From: Flaccisagitta enflata
Lineage: Eukaryota > Chaetognatha > Sagittoidea > Aphragmophora
NCBI GenBank assembly: GCA_965153355.1
Contig: OZ231126.1
Location: forward strand, 9,982,001 to 10,046,000
Direction of reading: 5' to 3'
DNA: 64,000 nt
Shown here piece by piece: positions 34,801 through 46,800 of this stretch; positions within the stretch are counted from its first letter, which is position 1; each line of letters opens with the position of its first letter. The notes beneath the pieces were generated by a model. That model saw only the letters and a list, made by a program, of their open reading frames with translations. It searched no databases and had not been told where the DNA came from. The position numbers were made by a program, and so were the translations under genes.

Positions 34801-37800
34801 GTACCAGCGCGGCTTCTCAATGCCGTCGCCGTCTCGACGTTGTCAATCTCACCGCCACTCCCGCCTCGTAAAACTTTCTCGATTTCACGGAAGACTCTTT
34901 CTTTGAAGGCTGGATCACGCTTAAAAACGTTGTTGCCGAGTCGCTTCGCAGTCGGTCGTGATTTTCACTCTTCTCAGAATCTCCATGATTTTTTTCATGA
35001 TGAAATTTCCATGTGACGGGAGCAAAGTACTTTTTCACAATTGGGCAAAAATATGTCTTTTCCTCTAACGTTTTGCACGCTCTGACATTTTCAAGGAATC
35101 ACCCATCTCCTCTTGAGAGACGATTGATGATGCAAAGTCATGGTAGAAGATGCGGTCGATGTTGCTGTTGAGGACGCGATTGTCGAGGATGCGATCGATG
35201 TTATCGTGAGGACGCGGTCATCCGTCGCGATAGCGTTGACGCAATATCTCGTCCTCTTGCCCGTTTTTCCACATACAGTCCAACCGAATAGACATCTGAA
35301 GCAAGTCAAAGATCCTAAAGGCCCTCGACGGATTTCTTGAGCGACGGCGGCATCCGCATGCGCCGCTCCGATGATCATCATCACACCGCCTTCAGCTTCT
35401 GGAAATTTTACGCCTTCGATGTGAGGTTGGTCAGATAGGTCGCGGAGAAAGAGGAAGGAATATCGCGTTCACTGTTAACAAATCACCCACCAATAATACG
35501 CTGATGTCGACGACGTATTCCTCGTCGACCGATTGCATGGTGAATGATGCGATGAAACGATCCTCAACAACATGACTTCCCACAGTAATCACCGTCATTT
35601 GCACTGTTTTTGTTGGAATCAGAAGACTGCGAATGACGCTGGTACTGATCACGTCGCGATCAGCGCCTGAGTCGATCATGCCTGTCCTCTGCACCAAGAA
35701 TTGTTTAAGATAGTCACTGGAACGATCGGACGGACACGCCGTGTCGAATGAAGAGACAGACCGCGGCGTCCCGCCAGTCATGCCGCGGCGTTAGGAGAGA
35801 TGATTTCCGTTGGATTGGCTGCCTCCGCTGCCGACGGAGCTGTTGGTGCTGCTGCAGCATCCTCTGACTTTTTGAAGGGAGCCAGCGGTACTTTATTTCC
35901 CTGCTTGTTTTCTCCTTTCTTCTCTTCCTTTTCTTCTTTCTTGTAGGTGCGCCCGTGGAGAATCGTCGCGTGCCGCTTCTTGCAGGTTTGGCAAGTCGGT
36001 CTGTTCACGCATCCTTTGGCGTTGTGTCCTGGCGTGAGACAGTGGAAGCAAAGACGACGAGACATGATCTTTTGAACTCTCGCGTCCACTTCCAACTCTA
36101 ATAGTTGATGACAGTTTTCCGTTTGATGCATTCCACTGCAGACGTTGTAGCGGTCCGTCGACTGCGTCTTTTGCTTGCCATTGGTCAAAGCATCTTCATA
36201 TGATGATGGCGCTTCTTTCTCTGTAGTTGCGACTGCTGCCACTGATGCTGTTTTGCAGCTTGCGCCTTTGTTGCGCTGAATCACCGCCCATGTCTCGATC
36301 ATATTGACCAAGTTGTCGAATGAAAACAATTGTCCATTTAGGGCTGCTTCATGCTGCTTTTCCCAGAATTTATCTGCAAGATGAGGGACCCTCTTGTTGA
36401 GGATCTCTTGCAGCAGCTCGTCACGATAGCATTGTTGCACTTCTCCACAGGTCCTCGCAATCTTCTTTGCCTTTTGCAACCTTGCAGACAAATTGAAATG
36501 CCTTGCATGGTCGGCCGACTGGATCTTCGCCTCCGCGACGATTTCGTTGAACAGCGCCGCAATGTTGCAGCGCCTTGCCATAAAGACGACGTCCATTTTT
36601 GCGAAGGCGTCGTCAATCTCTCCTCTTGCTGTCGCTTCAGTTGCATCAATCGTCGCAGTTTCAATGATCTCTTTTGCCGGACCAGCAAACCACTTAGGCA
36701 ATTCCAATAAGATATCCATTTGCGTCAAGCCTTCATGCTTTTCAGCATCTTTAAACTTCCTCTTCCACATCATAAAGTCAGTGGATGAAAGCTCCTGCAG
36801 AGGCTTCTCGTCTTGTCTCTCCTCCAACGCTTTGAGGCCGACCTCCCTTGCTCGCATGAGATCATTGTACGTCGCTCTTTCCAAAAACCTGTCCAGAGCC
36901 GGATTGTTGGGCATCTGAACGTGGACTTCCGGTTGACGGGCTACTTGATGATGCTCCACTTGATGATACGCTGGGGGTTGTTGGACGAAGGCGTATTGAC
37001 CCCCGACTTTCACCGGAGATCTCTTTTTGGTGGTTTTAACGCTCCACCCCACTTCCTCTTGCTGATTCACTTGTTGTTGACGATCATCTTGATGGAATCG
37101 GGGAGCATCAAAATCTTGGCGGACGTACTGTCGCTGTTGTTGTTCTTCTTTTCGTTGTTTTTCTTCGGCAAGGTCAAAGTCTCTCTGCTGAATCTGCATC
37201 TTCAAACTATCCACTTCTTGCTGCAAACGTTGATTCTGCTGGATGACTTCCGCTTGAGGCGTTACTAGAGGCGCTTGCGCTACTTTCGGCGCCTTCGGCT
37301 GCAATCCATTCGTTGTCTTCTTTGGAGCGACTTTTCTTCTCTCTTTATCTTGCAGCTGTTGTGCCAACTTCGCGTCAGCGGCCTCCTGCTTCTGCCTCCT
37401 GCGCATCGCTTCCGTTGCATCACCTCCGCTTCCGGCTGTGTTGAAGACCTTTTCCTCTTGATGGGGAAGACCAGTCTCCCTTCTAGCAGAGCCAATCTGC
37501 TTCTCGAAGATCACTTCCGGTGCGGTAGGGAGAATCGTTGCTGCTGGGGCTTGATGATGCTGATCCTGATGCTGTTGCTGTTGTTGAAGCCGTTGCCGCT
37601 GCCACTGTTGATGTTGAAGCTGCTGTTGCTGGTCAGACGCTGTTGCTGTTCATTCTGCCGCTAGACGCTGACGTTTCTGCTGCCTGCTCCACTGTTGCTG
37701 CTGCTGCATCGGCTGCTTGACGGACGTTTCCACTGACTGCACATGACGTTGCTGTATGTTCGAATTGAACAATCCCGGATTGAAGTTTCTGAAGATAGAT

Positions 37801-40800
37801 CGACGGTCTTTTGGCGGATGCTGCGGCTGCTGCTGTTCCAGCTCAGACAGTTGCCTAAGCTTCACATCCCGCTGCTCTAAAGCCCCACCAATGCCGCCGT
37901 CGTTCAGGCTATTCCAGTGCTTTCGTTGCATTTCTGCCGCATTGTTGAATATTCCCGCTCTTCTATCTTCATCTGCTGCTGCTGGCGAAAGTTACACATT
38001 CTGTCGTATAACTCTTTGTCTTCTTGTGATGAGCTTCGCTGTTGGAATCCCAATGGCACCGCGATCGGCGCCTTTGGAGCTGTTGCTGCACCACCACCTT
38101 CACCTTCAGCCATCATGCGCAGCCGTTGATCTGCAAGGCGTTGCTGTCTCTCTTCTTCTGTCTCCTCACTGACGTTCATGCTTTCGACAAGATGGTTATT
38201 TGAAGCTGGAGGATCCACCACCACCGCTGGGATCGCGGCGGGAGGTTGCTGTTGCTGCTGCAGTTGCTGTTGCGTATTTTCCCCTGCATCGTTTTGCGGT
38301 TGTTGTTGTTGTTGCTGCTGTTGCTGCTGTTGATCGTGTTGTTGCTGTTGTTGCGCCACAGGTTGTGGCGCCGGCTGCAGGATCTGATGTTGTTGCTGAT
38401 CTTGTTGACAAAATTGTTGGAGTTGCTGCAACTGCTGCTGCTGCAACAGCTCTTGCTGCTGCCGTTGAGCCGTCGTTTGCTGCTGCTCCTGTGGTCGGTG
38501 GAGTTGATTGCTGTTGAGTTGCTGCTGCTGCACCTGATGATGCTGCGTTGTTCCTGTTGCTGTCGCTTCTCCTCCTCGTTGTTGCATTGCTATCATAATC
38601 CGACGCCTTGATTCTTCCTCCAACTGCCACCCCATCTGTCTCTCTCACACTCCTGCACAAGCTCGCCTCTTCCTGCGGGGCGTCAATCCGTTGATGATCC
38701 GCGGCCTCTTGCGAGAGCGTCGGCGTCGTCGAGATCCGCAAGCATGTCGTCAGCTTGCTCCATTGGAGACGCACGCGCAGGTTCAATTTCCGAGACCAAA
38801 TCTGATACCCATTGATTGACGGCATCTCCTCTTTGGATCGGCGGCAGATTTAAAATTGGCCGCCAGTCGGAGATTGCGCACCATGTCTCCGGGCCGAAGT
38901 GGTAGATACTCGATCCGTCGGGGTTTGGCGAAGACGCCGCATCCTTGAGTCGGAGCGCCGGTAACATTGTCACGGGCGGCGTGAGTGTCAGTTGGGAGAC
39001 TGTTCCATGAGAATTCGTTGACGGGTTTGCGATTCCCAATATCGTTGTGCACTGCGTTCACGATGTCAGCGTTGGAAGGAAACCCTCTGGATAGTTTTCA
39101 CGATCAAAGAAACGCATGGAGTCCCATTCGCGCCGGATTTCACGCAAAGAAGACGCCATAATCGAAGAGGGTCGCCGGGCATCGAGCGAGCGCCATTTGT
39201 CTTGCATACGATATGAAGTCGTAGACCATGTCCCAAGGCCGTCGAGCGCCATCCGATTCACAGGCGGCGCTGGAAGTCGCCGTTCGTCGGGTGCAGAAAC
39301 GGGCGTTAAAAGGCGCCGGCATCCTTCCATTTCCGCAGTGATGTCGTTCCTCATTGCGCGCAAACGATTCGACCTCGGACACTGATTCAAACAAAGAATG
39401 AGATACGATGACGCGGCGCGACGGTGTCGTCGCTACTGCGGCTGCCATTGTCCAATTTCGCTTTCGGAGGTCGAAGATGAAAAGAATCGAGTCGTTTTTA
39501 AATTGTTGAAATATAAATTACGCCTTCAATTGAACTGGCCTGATGAGCGCTTCACGACTGACTTAAAGAAAGGCCGATTGGAAAATAGGAAGGCGATCGT
39601 CTGCTTATTCCATAAAATTTCAACAACTGAAGAGAGGGGAAAAATGAAAGGAAAGTGGGCGTTAATTGTGATCAGCAAACGCAAAAGATAACATGAAATC
39701 GAGATAGGACACAATAAAGGACAGAAACAGCACATGACAACATGTTCATCTTCTTCAGAGCCCATGCCACCTGATAATACCTGCTCCTGCCCGGCCCATC
39801 CCATTAAATTCATCCATATCATCCCTATAGCAAGCTGATCGATGACAAGCGAAAAAACCATACTAAAATCCGGCGATAAAAATGCAAAAGGGCAAAAGAC
39901 AAAAATAACAGACCGGAAAACAAGATAAAACAACGTTAATAAAAGCAGAAACACGTCTATAAAACTTACTTTTAGGCCCACTTTCGTTGGTTTCAACCCA
40001 CAGTCTGTCGATGTCAAATTAACGTTAATTGTCCGTTCATTAGTTTATCTGCAATAAAAAGATGAGAGATTATTGAAATTAGTGAATTCCAAGGGCGCAT
40101 TCAAACGATCATAAAAATCAATCAATCACTTTAAGAAGCGATGCCGTAAATAAATAAAATCAATCAATCCAAAAATTGGATGATACGAAAGACGAGTTAC
40201 GTATATTTGCCTACGTAGTAAAAACAAATGGCACAAAATCAAGGCGCAACCATATGGTTACCCATCTAGCGTTCAATATAAAAAATGGCAAGAAACAAAA
40301 GACACGGGCATCGAATAGTAGAGAAAGAGAAAAAGCCAAAAGCACGCAAAAGAGACAGAAGGCACACACACCTAAGAGACAGACCGACATACATTTCTAA
40401 CATGCGTGATGATATTTAGGGGACGAATATGGTGGCTCACCCCCAAAGAGACTGACCTTTGACACCCAGCAACCCATTGATGCGCGCGACCGATCTAGGT
40501 GATGGACTGACCGATGCCGCCTTTCTTATCCATCGCCGCCACCACCCCTCATTTGTAAAAGTGGTGCATCAGCACCCTGGTTCCACTTCGACAGCAAATT
40601 CCGTTGCAACATTTTCGGATTGGGATCCTTGCCACTGGAGAGTGGTGCTGTCTGTTGTCTCAAGTATAAGGGAACCCGCTCTTCGATGACAACGATCATA
40701 GATGACGCGAAACCCAGTCTCCCATAGGTGGAGCAATCCAGGTGGATGGGGAGTCCGTAAAAATTGGGATCCGAGGATCTAACAAAAAGGAGGCTCTCAT

Positions 40801-43800
40801 AGCGATGTGTCCTCAAAACGACGGCCATAGGTGTCGCAATAAATACGGTACGACCGAGGGGCCGAGCGCACGAGCCCCTGATTCTTCATCCAAAATAAAT
40901 CCCATAGGCAAATTAATGTAGGCAGATTTCTTGCGACGCAGATTGACTCACTTTACCATCCCAGTAACAGGCTCTCAATTCTTCGAAGACCGATAGGGGA
41001 CCATTGCCGATGAATGTATTAGCCATAGAACCAGTTGTCATAAAGTCTCTCTGAAAACTGTTGAAAATCGCTAAAATGACAAAATTTCAGTAACTTTCGA
41101 AATCTTCAATAGTTTAAAACATATAAAATTCTCCTTTCCCTCATTAGAAATTGGTTTCCTTCTTCAATTGTCCGCGGGCAATCCTTATACAATTCATCTT
41201 ATCCGGAACTGCATTTTATCAACTAAATTGTGTTCTTACAGTTTTATCGCGTTGGATCCAAATCTAACATCTACGAATCTTAACGGCGTACGCCACAACC
41301 CCTCGATATTCAATCTACATCGGGGAAACGCTACGGGAGATCCTATTGGGCTTTTTATACATATTATCGGGTTTCCATCTTAATCAGCCTAATTCACATC
41401 TTGCAGGATTGCTCCTTGTGGCGCAATTTTTAAAGCTAAGAATCGGATCAAAATTCCAGCTTGGCACTTTACTCAGCCTAGAATTACATCATATCCAGAG
41501 TATCACATCTCCTGGCATAAGGCTGAGATTGGCTTAGAACGGATCAATATTCCGGCTTTGCCTCTGTTGTCTGGTAAATACATCAGGATCCAGACTTCAG
41601 ATTTTACAAATTCCCGATAATCATTAGCACTGATTTGCTTAAAAGGTAAACGTGCATTATTTCCCATTGTCTGATACTCGCTTCATTTGCCCGACTTTAA
41701 GAGAATTGCTTTTGCCGCGTAGGGATCAAAACCACCAACAATATCACCTGACAGCCAATCTTGGGAAGCAGCATATTGGCTGTACAACTACAACGGCAGG
41801 TCTTACAGCAACAGCAATTACAACAACTAAGAGATCAACAGCAGCAACAGCGACAACGACAACTACATCAAAAACAACTTGACCAACGAAAAAAGGATAT
41901 CAATATGGGAGACGAGGAAGTGGCGCAGATGGCGAGCGCCTATAAACGCCAAAATGTAGTTTATCCAGATTACAACCCAAAAAAGGATTTCACCTCATGG
42001 CTCGCCGGTTACAGGGAGAAGTCTCGTAACGCCCACGGCCTCACGCACGCGCAAAACGCGGAGGTAGATGCAGAAGTCATGAAGTCCATTTCTAGTAAGT
42101 TGGAATGTGGAACCGCACTTGATGCATACAATGGCCTCCCGGCTGCCGCAAAGGGCGACTACGACCAGATGGTCAAGTTGCTTACGGAGGAATTCACGGA
42201 TCCTCAGGAAAAGCAGCGATTCCTCGAGGATTTCAGCTACAACAAAAGAAAGAAGGGCCAAAGCCTGAGAGACTTCGTTCAGGACATCAGAAAGAGTCAG
42301 AACAAGTACTCAGGTATGCCGGATACTTTTCCAGGCCCCAACAATACAAAGGTGGTGAACAAGGCGAAAGTCGCCGATGGCATTCGCCGTTTTTGCAAAG
42401 GCATACGCAACAGAAAAGGCAAAAAGGATAGAGAGCAGATGAAGCAACTTAAGTACAACTTGCATCGGGAGGATGAACAGACATGGGAAAATGCTCTTGA
42501 CGTCGCTGGAAGGTGGGAAGCGGCGAACAATTATGATTCATCTTCGTCAGCATCATCAGCGTCGGACGACGACAACAAAGATGAAGTTGTGGCGGTCACG
42601 AGCAGCCGCAAAAGCAAGAAGTCAAAGAAAGGTAAAAGGCCACAGGAGTTGGCAATAACCATGGCGGCGGTACCACAGCCTCCCGCACTTGCCGCCGCAG
42701 CAGCAGCAGCAGCAGCGCCGCCAACCGCAGCTGACGAAGGCGCCGCAGTTGCCGCTGATAAACCGGATGCGGTAGCTACTCTCATGAACAGAGTAGAAGC
42801 AAATGAGAGAGATATTCAAGAGTTGAAAAGTGAAATGGAGCAATTAAATCTTAATGTCACAAACTGGGAAGGCCGCATGAGTACCACCCTCAATGAAATA
42901 CTCCTCACTGTTCGCTCCAACCGGCAAATAATAGACTCTACCCAGCAGGCAATAAGCGACTTGCAGGCTGACCTCTATTAAATCTCTCTCCCCTTACACA
43001 TACACAACAAGTTTGTGTAGGCAAAGAAGCTAACCAGTGGAATTGGCTTACAAAAGTTTAAGTCCTAACACAAATCACAAAATGTTTGTTTAGGCCTAAC
43101 AAAAAGTGCTAGTCACATAGATATACAAATGTGCGGTGGGTAGAGTGAAATGAGATTAAACAACATCCTGAAAAATCAAAACTTTTTAGCCTTAGCAACG
43201 AAACAAAATGAGATGGCCGTAAGAAATGTGAAACAGAATAGAAGGAAAATAAGGCAGGATGAAACAAAATGTTATCCTGGCAAATCAAAGCCGAGTAGCC
43301 TCAACGTCCCTTGATCATAAACTTCATGGAAAGATCTTATAACAGTCAAAATGAGTCATTACGACGCGAAGCCCTAAGGTATGCAACCTCTGAATCCTCT
43401 TAAAATTTCGGCCGCAGTCTACGAAAAGTTGGCTTGACTCGACATTAGCTGACTCATTTTTGGGAAGTAGCTCAACATGTTACTCTCATCCAAACTAGCT
43501 GGGTTCCCGTAACATGAAAATATAGAAGGAAAGCAGCCTTATCAGCATGTGTTATCCCATGATTTGCGACACAAGATAATAGTAATTGATTCCTTCATAG
43601 CTTGTTTTGTTGTTGGTTTACCCCAACATACGCGATGCTGTTAAAGACTTAACATGTCTGTTCAGCAAAGCTGTTAAAGACTTAACATGTCTGTTCAGCG
43701 ATTTACCTGATGACCGGTAACAAGCTGAGAGTAGCGAATAGGAAGTTAGCACATTTGGAGAATGTCGGGATGGGAGATTGGAAGGAAGTGATGGTAGCGT

Positions 43801-46800
43801 AGGTGAATGGAGAAAGAGTAAGGGGTCCCATTTCCATTGGCGAATATAAAGGATGGAATCGATGCGAGCTGGGCCCATACATTGCTTATCCATGAGTGAG
43901 GAAGATGTTGCAAGTCTTGGATTTTGGATACTTGCCGTCTGTCACGCGCACAACGGGATTGGAACAACATTCCTGCCCAATCATGTTCATTACAGACTGG
44001 ACCCTAATAAGAGCGGAGGAGGGACCCAAAGTTTTAGCATCACCCCCTAGAGCTTAAATAGCACAAGCAAATTTCTTATTTACTGTGGCGGATTACACTT
44101 TAGATGGATACAAGTGGCGCCACCATGGCGATATTTGAATTTCCACCTAGAACATCCTCAAATTGTCAAAATTGATGAAAAAATTGTTGAATTTTTTAGG
44201 GGGGCTCAGAGGGTGATTTGACGTAATCTAAGGGTGTTCTAGATGGAAATTCAAAAATCGCCACGGTGGCGCCACTTGTATCATCCTAAAGTATAAATCA
44301 CCACAGCAAAAGAGACAAATCCTTGAGCCATTTAAGCTGTAGGGGGTGATGCTAAAACTTTGGGTCCCTCCTCCGCTCTTATTAGGGTCCCATCTGTAGT
44401 GCGTCAAGAATTTGCCCCTGTCTTTGCATGACAGATGAGGGCATCTGTCTTGTGACGGCCGATCGTCTATTACATATCCATCTATCCATCTCTCCATCAT
44501 AGGTCTGGTAATCCGGTCATAGACCTTGATAAGAAGAGATATGCTAAAAAGGGGCACATTATGTCCGTTTAGCTCGTCGCATAGATGAGGGCGGAAGATG
44601 CTGCAGATGGCGCTGCAGATGACGGAGGAATCTGCAGATAGTTGCAGCAGAAGATATGAAGACGGTTTTTGCTCTTGATGAGCCTCTGTACAGACTCTGG
44701 AAGACTGTCATGCATAAGAAACGATGGTCCCTTTGGGCCTAGAATATGGACATTGATGGTGGTGTGCCAATGACAACGATGGCATGCCGCGCTTTACGTA
44801 TGATTCGTAGTGCATTTATTGTTATTTCTCTCTGTGTGCAAAAGAATATCACATTTATATATGTCTTAATGCTTTCTTTGCTTGATTATGATAGGAAAGG
44901 TGATATGATTAGGGTTAGTTTGGCTACTGTATCCATATGCAATGGTCCCTTATTTATATGAGAGTATTCATCCCATCAAGCTCCAGGTCATTCACTTGCT
45001 GAAGAAGGATATGAGCGAGCCAGGAACTCGGGACTGCTCAAATGCGTGATGATATTTAGGGGACGAATATGGTGGCTCACCCCCAAAGAGACTGACCTTT
45101 GACACCCAGCAACCCATTGATGCGCGCGACCGATCTAGGTGATGGACTGACCGATGCCGCCTTTCTTATCCATCGCCGCCACCACCCCTCATTTGTAAAA
45201 CAAGGGTCGTAACTTCAAATACTTATAGAGTCAATAACGCATAAGCGAGCAAAAACCAAGATGGATCAGAAAACGCGGGCGAGTGAAGGACCATGACGAT
45301 AGAAATTGCTTGATCAATTATCCAACTATCGCTCTAGAGCTAAAGGTGCCAAAAATCCAACCCCCTTTCCCTTTCAAAATCACGCTAAGCCAACCTTTTT
45401 ATCGTCGATGAGTTGGTCGATAAACGAGAGATGTCTCTGTATGGCCGCCTCGTATTCGTCCTTTTGCAGATGCAGTCGATGCGTCATCTCCCTTTCCGTT
45501 TCTTTGGCGTGTCGTACCGTCAATTCTCGTTGCTGCGCCAACGATCGTTGCAGCTTCTCGATGGTCGCGGCTTTTGTCTCGACCTCCATTCTGAGATGCG
45601 CCACCGTGGCCGTCACTTCCGTCGTAGCTTCACTCGCCGCCCGTCGATGGCGCTCCATCTCCAAATCGGCGATGTTGTTGGCGCCGTCTTCGGCTCCATC
45701 GTTGACGCCGCGATAACTCGATGATCCCGTCGTCATCACCGGCGCCGGAGAGGGCGTTCTGACAAGCAGCTTGTTTGAATCGACCGTCGGCGCCGCGGGG
45801 AGAGGTTTGGCCTTCATCTCGGCTCTTTGCTTCTCCACCATGGCCTTATCGCGCGTCGACGCCTTTTCCACCTCCGTCAGGAAATCCAAGATGTTCTGCA
45901 GTTTGGCGTCGGAGAGCAGAGAAGACACGCTGCCGGCGGAACCGCGAAACGAAGAATTGTTATTGTTCTTGTTGTTGCCGCCAAGATTTGTTCCATTTTG
46001 ATTCCTGGAAAAGGACGAAGGAGGGCGAGAGTTGTTTTCTTCTTGACTCAATCTCAATAAATTGTCAGCGTCCAAATATGCGGCGGAAGAAGCCGCTGCT
46101 CCTCTTCCTCCTCCACTTCCTCTTCTAGAAGCGACCGATGGCGTTCCACTTCCGGCAGCTTCAATGGCGTCGATCTCCTCCAGCCATTTGGGTCCTTTGC
46201 GTTTGGCGGCTTCCTTCTTCCTCCTCTCCTCTTCCTCCTTTTCCAAGTCCAGCGCGTCATTGGCTTCCAGCGTCTTTAGAGAGTTGAGCGAATCGTCGAG
46301 GGCGGCGTTTCCGGCGATGACCGTCGACGGTCCCGCGCCTAATGTCCGCGTGTCGGTGCTGAGGACGGAAACGCTGTCGCTTTTGGCGTCGCCGTCGGGG
46401 GTGTCGAAGCCGTTGACGACCTCTTCCGCCGGCTCTCTTCGTGGGTCTTCGATAAATCCACTGCCGGAAACCCAAGAAGCCACCGGCGATGGACCATCGC
46501 CATCTTCCGCTTCTCCTCCTCCTCCTCCAACATCGCCTCCTTCACCGGCGTCAAAGCCAATGAACTCCTCTTCCATCTCCCTCGAAGCGGCGGCGTTGGC
46601 GGCAAAAGCGGCGTTGGCGGCGTCGTGAACGAAACTTTTGACCGCGGTTGAGTTATTCTCGTCGTAGATATCTCGATGATCGGTTCCATTGACGACGCCG
46701 TAGCTGCTTGAGACGTTGCCGTCGTCATCACCACTACCACCTCCTCCTCCTCCTCCATCTCCATTACCACTCTCGGTCGCCAGTCTGGATAAAACCGAAT

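Larger units (their letters stand above)
27446..40402 (-). mobile_element. BEL/Pao LTR retrotransposon, 12.96 kb
   Basis: Read on the minus strand, the 5' LTR is 39513-40402 (890 bp) and the 3' LTR 27446-28354 (909 bp), starting TGTTAG and ending TTTATA. It is flanked by the 5-bp duplication TGCGT (27441-27445 and 40403-40407); the uninterrupted target is seen in the right LTR of the outer element near 45045. A purine-rich AAAAAATGGGGCAGAA precedes the 3' LTR. Domain order is Gln-rich leader, gag, DSGA protease, RT with YVDD, RNase H, integrase, then an extra ORF region. The gag cysteine cluster and the integrase C-terminus are of BEL/Pao type. Pol contains several frameshifts, so this copy is probably inactive. 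It is transcribed in the same direction as CEP131. Confidence 0.92.
26532..45200 (+). mobile_element. Gag-only LTR retrotransposon in CEP131 intron 2, with nested insertions
   Basis: The right LTR is 44468-45200 (733 bp). The left LTR starts at 26532 and ends at 40560, but is split by a hAT-like MITE and a BEL/Pao element; its three pieces (143, 437 and 153 bp) also sum to 733. The element is flanked by CAAG at 26528-26531 and 45201-45204. The internal part (40561-44467, 3.9 kb) starts with a TGGTGCATCAGC string that could be a primer-binding site and contains one gag-like ORF and no pol. The two LTRs differ at only about three positions by eye. The ends are TATTAC...TAAAA rather than TG...CA, and I see no clear polypurine tract. 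Its pol must have come from another element. Confidence 0.85.
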
